Shown one piece after another: positions 55,665 through 62,775 of a DNA stretch of 64,000 nt. The notes below the pieces were generated by a model. It was given only the letters and a program-made list of their open reading frames with translations, was not told the origin of the DNA and searched no databases. Position numbers and translations under genes: made by a program. Every line of letters starts with the position of its first letter. Position 1 is the first letter of the stretch. Source of the DNA: JACCXG01 sp963785755. GTDB taxonomy: Bacteria; Acidobacteriota; Vicinamibacteria; Vicinamibacterales; 2-12-FULL-66-21. The stretch lies in the NCBI GenBank assembly GCA_963785755.1, contig CAWAXG010000058.1, positions 124,001-188,000 of the forward strand, in the 5' to 3' direction.

Positions 55665-55725
55665 TGAATGACACTCCAGACTGTTGCTTCTGGCTCTCTG
55701 GCAGGCTGCTGAAATAGGCCGAAGT

Positions 55726-56006
55726 CAACTTCCAACTTCCAATATTATCCCCCGTCCTCCGCGCGCACGGGATCGAGGCGCGCTTCGGCGAGGCACTCGC
55801 TGGAGACTCGTCGGCTGCGACCGAGCCGACGAGCGGCGGCGGGCAACTCCCAAACGTGTGAAAAGCGCAAGCACAGCACCTTGGTAGTTGGGAGTTGCCC
55901 GCCGCCGCGTGCCCACGCCCGACACCGCCGGCCACGCTCTGGCGAGGTCTCGCCGTAGCGCGCAAGTCGAATCATGCGCGCGAAGGCGGAGAGGTTGGGA
56001 GTTGAC
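55726..56006. repeat. Inverted pair of a conserved intergenic unit, with CAACTTCC-type heptads
   Basis: One unit in minus orientation (55726-55850) and one in plus (55888-56003), joined by about 37 bases. Each ends in GTTGGGAGTTGCCCGCCGCCG on one side and GCGCGCGAAGGCGG-like sequence plus heptads on the other. A third copy lies at 61464-61587. The rest of 55665-56027 shows no gene. Confidence 0.85.
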
Positions 56007-56027
56007 GGGCTGCTTTTTCATGATCTG

Positions 56028-57209
56028 CTAGGACTGCTGACGCTTCGAACCGGCGCGGGCCGCGGTCGCCGCGGCGCCGAGATCCTGCAGTTCCGCGACG
56101 ATGGCGAGCGCGTCGCTGTCGCGGGCGACGCCGCCGCGCAGGGCATCGGCGCCCGCCGCCAGGGCGGCGCGCAGCCGCTCGGCATCGAGACCGATCCGCG
56201 GCGCCCCGATGGCTGCCAGCTGCTCGTCGCTGCTGGAGATCGGCAGGCCTGAAATCATCGCCAGCCGCCGGCGCAAGCGGTCGCGCGTCGACTGCACCGC
56301 AGACCGGGCATCGCCGGCGCGCTCGTACAGCGACGCCATCGTGTCGACGAATTCCAGCGGCGACGTGCGCGGCTCGATCGGTCTCGGGCGGAGCGGTCCG
56401 CGGCGCCGCGAGACGCCGGCAAGCAGGGTGAGCGCGATCACGCCGGACTGCGCGACGCCCCAGACGAGCGGTGTGCCCGCGACGTAGGACCAGAACGAAC
56501 GCCGCGCGCCGTGGTAATACTCGTCCCAGGCAATCGTCCGGGCGCCGGCCGCGCCAACGGCGTTCGCGATGAAGTTGATGTTCATCCCCCGCGTGATGCC
56601 CTCGTTCTGAAGCAGCGTCTCATCGAAGCACCAGATCACCTGGCCCTCGCCGAAGCGCGCGGTGACGACGGCAGGGTTGTCGCCATCGCCGTACACCGTG
56701 ACATACGACGGATCGAGCGCCGGCAGCGGCGTGCGATGCGCGCTGAGCTCGCGAGTGTGGTGCGTCAGCCGGCCCGGCTGCGCAGCGCGAAAGACTTCGA
56801 CCGGCGCATCCCGCCGGCGGTGCGGATTCGGCGTGACGCCCGGAAGGAAGGCCTCGGCGGCGAGACCGAACGCGATCACGATGCCGCCGGCGCGGACGAA
56901 GGACTCGAGCGCCTGGCGATCGCCTTGCGACGGCCGGAGGCGGGGGTTCGACAGCACCAGCGCGCTCGCGGCCGGAGTGGATCTGAGCGACGTAATCGGT
57001 TCGAACGATCGCCAGACGTCGTGACCGAGGTCCTTGATGACCAGGTACGCGGCCTTCACGCCGTCGGGCTCCGTGGAGTAGCTCGATCCGGGGACCTGCG
57101 GCGACGAGTCGGCCGGAGCGAGGAGGACGCTGACGATCGTCAGCGCCGCCATCGCCACGCCCGAGGCGATGAGAATGGTCAGATCGCTCGTTCCGACGCG
57201 TGCAGGCAT
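56028..57209 (-). CDS. DUF4350 domain protein
   Basis: 393 residues with an N-terminal membrane helix (LTILIASGVAMAALTIVSVL) and the DUF4350 core: SSYSTEPDGVKAAYLVIKDL, then SALVLSNPRLRPSQGDRQAL and FVRAGGIVIAFGLAAEAFLPG, a GATase-like fold without catalytic residues that I can identify. A second helix and a membrane stretch (PLVWGVAQSGVIALTLLAGV) precede a cytoplasmic tail with RPIEPRTSPLEFVDTMASLY. Genes of this type lie between DUF4129 and MoxR in many bacteria. Its start overlaps the DUF4129 end by 31 bases, so it is co-transcribed with it. Confidence 0.9.
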   Translation of the reverse strand: MPARVGTSDLTILIASGVAMAALTIVSVLLAPADSSPQVPGSSYSTEPDGVKAAYLVIKDLGHDVWRSFEPITSLRSTPAASALVLSNPRLRPSQGDRQALESFVRAGGIVIAFGLAAEAFLPGVTPNPHRRRDAPVEVFRAAQPGRLTHHTRELSAHRTPLPALDPSYVTVYGDGDNPAVVTARFGEGQVIWCFDETLLQNEGITRGMNINFIANAVGAAGARTIAWDEYYHGARRSFWSYVAGTPLVWGVAQSGVIALTLLAGVSRRRGPLRPRPIEPRTSPLEFVDTMASLYERAGDARSAVQSTRDRLRRRLAMISGLPISSSDEQLAAIGAPRIGLDAERLRAALAAGADALRGGVARDSDALAIVAELQDLGAAATAARAGSKRQQS

Positions 57210-58138
57210 CCGAGCCGCTCCAGATGCGCCGCCAACGTCTGCGCATCGTCCAGGGTTGGCGTCCGCCGTCCGTACCAGACCTGCTCGAACTGCCGGGTGA
57301 GCGCCAGCAGCGTGGGATGACGCGGGTCGTCATGGCGGAGCAGTCGCAGGTACTCGCGCGGCGTTCGCGTCTCGTCTGCCGTCCAGGCGCCCTGCTCATC
57401 CAGCCGGCTGACGGCGGCGTGATAGGCGCAGCGGACGGCTTCACGCAGGTCGCCGGCCCGCGCCGCCGCCAGCGCACGCATGGCCCACTCGCGCGCCGGT
57501 GCTCGGACTGGCGCGGCCGCACCGAGCTCCAGCGCGGCGGCTCGTGAACGGCGCGTCAACACCCTGACGATCCACAACGTCAGCGCCACGAGCGCTATGG
57601 TCGAGAGGGTCCAGGCGACGGTGATGGCGATCGTTCTGCTGCTGATGCCGGAGCCAGCCATCCGATCGAAGATCCGGGAGAGCCAGTTTGCGAACCGGGC
57701 GCGCTGCTCCTCGAGCCAGCGCGACGTGGGGCTGCGATTGAATTCCGGACGCGCGAGCACCGCCGCGAGAGCTCGATCGGGGGCCGCGCTGCCGGACTCG
57801 ACCGGCGCCGCCGCGATCGCGCGCATCGTCGTCAGTCGCTGCCCGATGCTGTCTTGCACGGAACGCCAGCGCGGCGGGTCCGCCGCGGCCGTGCTGACGC
57901 GGTCGTCGACCCACTGCATGTCGACAACGACCACTTGTCCTTCTGCCGTGACCCACCAGCGATCGGGAAAAGCCGTCGCGACCGCTCGCGCGTCCTCCGG
58001 CGTCTGCGCCGACGCGATCGCCGCGGTGACGCGCTCGAGCTCGACGAGGTAGGCAGGAACATCGACCGTGGTCGTCGCACGCGGCGACTGGAGCGCGGGC
58101 AGGGCGAGTATCGCGGCAGCGAAGAGGTGCGGACGCAA
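57179..58138 (-). CDS. DUF4129 domain protein
   Basis: 319 residues. A signal-like N-terminus (MRPHLFAAAILALPALQSPR), a charged exported part (DVPAYLVELERVTAAIASAQ) and one membrane helix (AITVAWTLSTIALVALTLWI) precede the DUF4129 domain: AGDLREAVRCAYHAAVSRLD, ADETRTPREYLRLLRHDDP and RQFEQVWYGRRTPTLDDAQT. The domain is a companion of MoxR/DUF4350 clusters; in some members it follows a transglutaminase domain, absent here. Preceded by the membrane gene at 58145 with a six-base gap. Confidence 0.9.
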   Translation of the reverse strand: MRPHLFAAAILALPALQSPRATTTVDVPAYLVELERVTAAIASAQTPEDARAVATAFPDRWWVTAEGQVVVVDMQWVDDRVSTAAADPPRWRSVQDSIGQRLTTMRAIAAAPVESGSAAPDRALAAVLARPEFNRSPTSRWLEEQRARFANWLSRIFDRMAGSGISSRTIAITVAWTLSTIALVALTLWIVRVLTRRSRAAALELGAAAPVRAPAREWAMRALAAARAGDLREAVRCAYHAAVSRLDEQGAWTADETRTPREYLRLLRHDDPRHPTLLALTRQFEQVWYGRRTPTLDDAQTLAAHLERLGCLHASERAI

Positions 58139-58144
58139 CGCAGG

Positions 58145-59101
58145 TCAGCTCGTGGACGGCAGAACGCCGGTCGCTCCTGGCGGTACGTGCTGATCCAGGC
58201 TGGCCATCATGATCTGGAGGTCGAGCCCTTCTTTGCGAATGCGCAGATCGTAGTACAGGAGGGCCAGTGCGACGATCACCAGCGGTCCGGTCACGGCGCC
58301 GCCAATCGCGCCGCTGACACTGCCGACGATATGCAGCACGAACGCGGTGCGGCTTTCGGGATCGGCCGCGAATGCCGCCGCCATGAACGGCACCTGGAAG
58401 ATCATCATTGCCGCATAGGTAATCACGATCGCGAAGACGACGAGCACCGCGGTGCGCCAGAAATGGTCGCGAATGAGGAAGACGCTGCGCCGGATTGCCT
58501 CGTTCGCGGTGATCGGTTCCAGCACGAGCGCGGGGACCGCCACCGAATAGCGCAACGAATACAGGAAGATGGCCAGCATCGTTGCGAACGTGCCGAGGAC
58601 GGTCACCAGGCCGGCCAACGCGGCGCCAACCTGGCCGGCCGTGATCGCGAACGCGAACCCGAGGCCGACGAGCGGAACCATGGCCAGGAGGAACAGCCCC
58701 AGCAGCCGCAGCCCGATCAGGATCATCAGCAGCGCGAGCCGGCCGATATAGCTTCTGACGTGTGCGAAGGCGCTGGCGATCGTGGCCGGCCGATCGAGAT
58801 ACAGTTCCGAGACCGCCACGGTCGTCGCGCCCAGCGCCACGATGTATGCGATGAAATAGACAATCATCAGCGCCAGGAAGACGACCCCTGCCATGGCCAT
58901 CGCAGCGAGCACTCTGAGGTCGTCGGGGGCGGCATTGGTGTCGACGAATTCCGGCGCGACCAGCATCACGAGATTGAGGATCAGGACGAGGACGGACGGC
59001 ACCGCCATCAGCCCGACGAACAGCCAGAAGTGACGCCGATACAGGCGGAACGAACGGTCGAGCAATTCACCGAGTGTCAGGGGACGCAAATCGAGCGGCA
59101 T
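58145..59101 (-). CDS. Polytopic membrane protein (glycerophosphodiesterase-membrane-domain-like)
   Basis: 318 residues with about six hydrophobic segments. It begins MPLDLRPLTLGELLDRSFRLYRRHF within its N-terminal LGELLDRSFRLYRRHFWL motif, the start of the GPDPase membrane-domain/DUF family. Further segments: VPSVLVLILNLVMLVAPEFV, VVFLALMIVYFIAYIVALGA, and EAIRRSVFLIRDHFWRTAVL. No catalytic motif. Members accompany DUF4129/DUF4350/RDD genes in the same clusters and are thought to be membrane-scaffold components. First gene of the minus-strand unit reaching to 53335; the ATG is at 59099-59101. Confidence 0.85.
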   Translation of the reverse strand: MPLDLRPLTLGELLDRSFRLYRRHFWLFVGLMAVPSVLVLILNLVMLVAPEFVDTNAAPDDLRVLAAMAMAGVVFLALMIVYFIAYIVALGATTVAVSELYLDRPATIASAFAHVRSYIGRLALLMILIGLRLLGLFLLAMVPLVGLGFAFAITAGQVGAALAGLVTVLGTFATMLAIFLYSLRYSVAVPALVLEPITANEAIRRSVFLIRDHFWRTAVLVVFAIVITYAAMMIFQVPFMAAAFAADPESRTAFVLHIVGSVSGAIGGAVTGPLVIVALALLYYDLRIRKEGLDLQIMMASLDQHVPPGATGVLPSTS

Positions 59102-59815
59102 CGGCTCCTCAGATTACACCTTTGTGCTCGCCTTACAACTTCGGAATCCGCCGGCTGCAAGGCGTCGTGAAATATCGTCGGCATCCCGGCACGCCGGCGG
59201 GAATATGCGTTGCAACTCCCGAGGCGTGCCGGTCTTTGCCCTTCATGTATTCCATGGATTGACGCGATTCTTCACAATCGCTGCCACCGCTGTGACGATG
59301 TTGACGACGAACCCCGCACCGGCGCTGTGCTCGCCATCCGGTCCGGCCGAGGCCTCGCGCGACCGGCAGGGACCGCCAGGCCATCGCCGCACGTCACTCA
59401 CACGACGGTCGGAGAGACGCTGCCGCCCGGCACGTCGAGGAGTGCCGGCCCCTTGAGCTCGAACGCAATCATCGAGGCGCCCGAGGCTTCTGGTTCCGCT
59501 GCCAGGCCACGTGTCCATGATTGGTGCCGAGGTTCCGGTTGCTGACGACAACGGCCCGCCGCGGCGCTCTGTTCGGACCAGCGACGTCGAGCTGCCGCAG
59601 GTGATCGTCGAGCGGCATCCTCGCAGCGGCCAGATCAGCGGCTTCTTCCACCGTTGCGGCCCGGTGCCGCGGGATGCCAGGCAGCTGGAGCAGGCGCTCG
59701 CGGTTGGCGACGCTCAGCAGCGCGTCCTGGATCTCCGAGCGATCGATCTGCAGGACGAGATCGTTCCGCAGGCCTTCTGTGCGCGTGATTTCTAAGCGCA
59801 TTGGCTGCTAATACG
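59102..59815. other. Spacer with possible decayed coding remnants
   Basis: About 700 bases upstream of the membrane gene. No frame I can assign. A minus-strand stretch (59801 to about 59590, with LLSVANRERLLQLPGI, a helix-hairpin-helix-like fragment) and a second frame near 59480-59400 (AFELKGPALLDVPGGSVSP) look like pieces of lost genes. The promoter of the minus-strand unit should lie at 59102-59300. Confidence 0.45.
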
Positions 59816-59967
59816 TCAAGTCCCAACTTCCAATTCCCAACTCCCAAGGCAGTTGGCTCGTACCAACTGGGTGAGGGTCGCAGCAATTGGAGATGTCGAG
59901 GCGACTTCGACCCCAATCCGCCGATAGACTCCGTTTGGGAGTTGGAAGTTGGAAGTTGGGAGTTGAC
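59816..59967. repeat. Conserved intergenic element, copy 1 (3' side of the MFS gene)
   Basis: Heptad arm (CCCAACTTCCAATTCCCAAC, 59820-59847), a core of about 90 bp starting TGGCTCGTACCAACTGGG and ending CCGTTTGGGAG, and an opposite arm (TTGGAAGTTGGAAGTTGGGA, 59942-59961). The core aligns without gaps to copy 2 at 61383-61475, about four fifths identical by eye. Confidence 0.85.
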
Positions 59968-59979
59968 GCCGGCTCTTTC

Positions 59980-61326
59980 TCATCGCGCCCCCCGCCGCCC
60001 AAACACTGCCGGTTCGATGCGTCGCAGCACCAAAAAGAGGCTCGTCATCGCGAGGAACGGCATGATCCCGGCGCCGAGGAACACCGGCGTCCAGCCATAG
60101 CGATCGACGATGACGCCGGTGTACAGCACGGCGAGCAGCGCCGCGCCGTTGTCGCCGAATCCGGCGATGCCGTTCACGCGGCCCGCCAGCTGCTGAGGTA
60201 CGACATCTCCGACGGTGCCGATGTAGGTCGCGGCGACCCACTGGTTGCCGAACAGCGCCAGTCCCATCAGCAGGACGGCCAGATAGTTATTCGTGACGAA
60301 CGGCATCGTCATGCTGAGCGCGCCGAGCGTGAAGGCGCAGGTGAACGCGAGCTTGCGGCCGCGATCCACGGAACCCGTCGCGGTGACAAAGCGATCGGTG
60401 AGCAGGCCGCCGACGACGTTGCCGCTCATCCCGATCAGGTTGGGCACCGACGCGAAGAAGCCGACGGCGAGGAAGGACATGGCACGGCCTCTGGGGTCGC
60501 GCAGGTACAGCGGCAGCCATGTCCAGTAGAAGGTCGTGATCGGTCCGGTGAACACGCGGATCAGAAACAGGCCGAGCACCTTGCGGTTCGCGACCAGCTC
60601 GCCGAGCGTCAACGCGGGAGCGGCCGCGGGAGCCCCGGCGGGCTTGATGGAGATCGCCGCCATGGCCTGCTTGTCCGGGAACGTCGCGAGCCACGGGATC
60701 AGCCAGAGCAGGCCCACGAGTCCGGGGATCACGAAGGCCATCCGCCAGCCGAACTGCGTGGCGAGAAAAACGACGATCGGCGGCGCGATGACCGAGCCGA
60801 ATTGCGCGCCGGCGTTGAAGAGACCCCCGGCGCGGGCACGGCTGGCCGCCGGGAAGAGACCGGCCAGCGCCTTGATGCCGGCCGTGTAGTTGCCGCACTG
60901 GCTCAGGCCCATGATGAACCGCAGCAGGATGAAGCCCGCCAGGCCGGCGCCGAGGGTCGACAGTCCGGGGATCACGGAGAGGAGCGTGCCGGCGATGGCT
61001 TCGATGACCGTCCCCGGCCCGGCTAACGCGTGCAGCACGGTGATGAGGGACCACGCGGCGAAGATCGCCGCGAGCCCGACCCGCGCGCCGACGCGATCCA
61101 TCAGCGAACCGGCCGGCACCTGGCCGCACATCATGCCGAGATTGAACGCCACCGCGATGTAGGCGTATTGCGCGTTGCTCCACTGGAACTGCGCGCGCAG
61201 CTCGGACGCCAGCACCGACAGCACCTGCCGATCGAGCAGGTTGATCGTGATCGAAGCCGAGAGCAGCCCGACGATCGTCCAGCGGGTGCGGGGCGAGAGG
61301 ACGGAGTCGGTCGCGGTTGAGGTCAT
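59980..61326 (-). CDS. MFS transporter, sugar-acid/organic-anion type
   Basis: 448 residues, about twelve membrane helices. Start at the ATG 61324-61326 (MTSTATDSVLSPRTRWTIVG); the frame is open farther but only over repeat DNA. N-terminal WTIVGLLSASITINLLDRQV carries the DRQ pattern of anion:cation symporters of the ExuT/hexuronate type, then GSLMDRVGARVGL, GLSQCGNYTAGIKALAGLFP, and FNAGAQFGSVIAPPIVVFLA, with the late motif LTDRFVTATGSVDRGRKLAF. Hexuronate or related sugar-acid uptake is inferred from the family and from the adjacent oxidoreductases. It is bounded on both sides by copies of one intergenic element. Confidence 0.88.
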   Translation of the reverse strand: MTSTATDSVLSPRTRWTIVGLLSASITINLLDRQVLSVLASELRAQFQWSNAQYAYIAVAFNLGMMCGQVPAGSLMDRVGARVGLAAIFAAWSLITVLHALAGPGTVIEAIAGTLLSVIPGLSTLGAGLAGFILLRFIMGLSQCGNYTAGIKALAGLFPAASRARAGGLFNAGAQFGSVIAPPIVVFLATQFGWRMAFVIPGLVGLLWLIPWLATFPDKQAMAAISIKPAGAPAAAPALTLGELVANRKVLGLFLIRVFTGPITTFYWTWLPLYLRDPRGRAMSFLAVGFFASVPNLIGMSGNVVGGLLTDRFVTATGSVDRGRKLAFTCAFTLGALSMTMPFVTNNYLAVLLMGLALFGNQWVAATYIGTVGDVVPQQLAGRVNGIAGFGDNGAALLAVLYTGVIVDRYGWTPVFLGAGIMPFLAMTSLFLVLRRIEPAVFGRRGAR

Positions 61327-61346
61327 AAAGGTCAAATGACTTCTGT

Positions 61347-61587
61347 CAACTCCCAACCTCCAACTCCCAACTGCCAGAACGAGTGGCTCGTGCCGACTGG
61401 GTAAAGGTCGCCGCAACCGGGGATGACGGGGCGAGTTTCACCCCAATGCCTCGATCGACTCAGTTTGGAAGTTGCCCGCCGCCGCTCGTCGGCTCGAGCG
61501 CAGCCGACGAGCTCTGGCGAGGCCTCGCCGTAGCGCGCGTCGATTCTGTGCGCGCGGAGGCGGGGGGTTGGAAGTTGGGAGTTGACA
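61347..61587. repeat. Conserved intergenic element, copy 2 with second core (5' side of the MFS gene)
   Basis: Heptad arm (CAACTCCCAACCTCCAACTC, 61348-61375), core A (61383-61475), then core B (61464-61587) starting GTTGCCCGCCGCCGCTCGTC, containing GCGAGGCCTCGCCGTAGCGC and ending GGTTGGAAGTTGGGAGTTGA. Core B is the unit of the inverted pair at 55.7-56.0 kb. It spans the whole 265-bp gap up to the stop at 61592. Confidence 0.85.
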
Positions 61588-61591
61588 CGGG

Positions 61592-62674
61592 TCAGCAGCC
61601 CGTCCATTGCCGCGTCTTCGCGGAGCGCTGCAGCGCATCCAGGATCCGCTGGACTTCGACGGCGTCGGCGAAATCGGGGCGGAATCGTTCGCCGCGGGCG
61701 ACGCACTCGAGGAACTGCGCGAGGGCCGCGATGAACGTGTGCTCGTAGCCGATGATGTGGCCGGGCCGCCAGAAGTTGGGGAAGATCGGATGCTTCATGT
61801 CGGTCACGAGCAGGTCGCGCGGGCCTTGTTCGACCGAAGGCCCGGACGCGTCCACGAACTCGAGATGATTGAGGCGCTCGAGGTTGAAGCGCAGCATGCC
61901 GCCCGACCCGTGGATCTGGAACGTGTTGCCGTTCTTGATGCCGATCCCGAATCGGGTTGCCTCGAACGTGCCGACGCTGCCGTTCTCGAAGTTCACCATC
62001 GCCACGAACGCGTCGTCCACGGCGCGGTTCGGCGCGAAGGTGCGGGTCACGGCGATGCCTTCCTTGACCGGGCCGTTCAGATAGAGCGCGGTGTCGAGCA
62101 GGTGGGTCAGCAGATCGTCGGCGACGCCCGACCCCGCGAGCGCGGGATCCATCCGCCAGGTCGCGGAGCGGGACGTATCCGCGCCCCATTGCTGACGGTA
62201 GGCGGCATCGTAGTGATAGACGGTGCCAATCCGCCCCTCGTCGATCAGCTGACGGGCGTAGGCGATGGCGGGCACCCGCCGATAGTTGAACCACACCAGC
62301 GTCGGCACCGCCCGGGCGGCGTCGGCCATCGTCTGCGCTTCGTCCAGGGACAGCGCCAGCGGCTTCTCGCAGAGCACCATCTTGCCCGCCTGTGCAGCGG
62401 CGATGGCCACCGGGGCGTGCAGATGATTCGGCAGCGAAATGTCGATCGCGTCGATATCCTTGCGATCGATCGCGGTCCGCCAGTCGGTCGAGGTCTCTTC
62501 CCATCCCCAACGCTCGGCCATCGCGGAGAGCGCCGCCGCATCCCGCCCGCACAGCAGCTGCCGGCGGACGCGGAACGGCAGATCGAAGAAGTGCGGCGCC
62601 TGGCAGTACGCATTCGAGTGCGCCTTGCCCATGAACCCCTGCCCAAGCAGCGCCACTCGCAGTTCCGGCTTCAT
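61592..62674 (-). CDS. Gfo/Idh/MocA-family oxidoreductase
   Basis: 360 residues from the ATG at 62672-62674 (a GTG one codon earlier is possible). Rossmann motif VALLGQGFMGKAHSNAYCQA, then IDAIDISLPNHLHAPVAIAA and GKMVLCEKPLALSLDEAQTM with the catalytic EKP. The C-terminal part has DDLLTHLLDTALYLNGPVKE (usual His in the DxGxHxxD-type box), ATRFGIGIKNGNTFQIHGSG and SAKTRQW at the end. No signal peptide, so cytoplasmic. Probably an NAD(P)-dependent sugar or inositol dehydrogenase. Next to the MFS gene and a second Gfo/Idh/MocA gene, all on the same strand. Confidence 0.93.
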   Translation of the reverse strand: MKPELRVALLGQGFMGKAHSNAYCQAPHFFDLPFRVRRQLLCGRDAAALSAMAERWGWEETSTDWRTAIDRKDIDAIDISLPNHLHAPVAIAAAQAGKMVLCEKPLALSLDEAQTMADAARAVPTLVWFNYRRVPAIAYARQLIDEGRIGTVYHYDAAYRQQWGADTSRSATWRMDPALAGSGVADDLLTHLLDTALYLNGPVKEGIAVTRTFAPNRAVDDAFVAMVNFENGSVGTFEATRFGIGIKNGNTFQIHGSGGMLRFNLERLNHLEFVDASGPSVEQGPRDLLVTDMKHPIFPNFWRPGHIIGYEHTFIAALAQFLECVARGERFRPDFADAVEVQRILDALQRSAKTRQWTGC

Positions 62675-62708
62675 CACAATGTCGTCGTGAGATTAACCCG
62701 ATGAAAGA

Positions 62709-62740
62709 CAGGCCGTGCAAAGCATTCTCTGCACGGCCTG
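62709..62740. terminator. Perfect 11-bp hairpin downstream of the last oxidoreductase
   Basis: CAGGCCGTGCA, ten-base loop, TGCACGGCCTG. It lies 3' of the gene ending at 62776 and before the next gene's start; no T-run. Confidence 0.6.
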
Positions 62741-62742
62741 AA

Positions 62743-62775
62743 TCTGAACCTTTGAACCCCTGAACCTTTGAACCG
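62743..62775. repeat. Octad repeat, GAACCTTT dialect
   Basis: Four degenerate units of GAACCTTT/GAACCCCT abut the stop of the minus-strand gene. Same dialect as the right arm at 18739-18806. Confidence 0.75.

Noticed and set aside
59469..59801. Minus-strand frame of 110 codons with a helix-hairpin-helix-like stretch
   Set aside because: Only a short fragment looks protein-like and no complete family is visible; noted as a possible remnant in the spacer entry.
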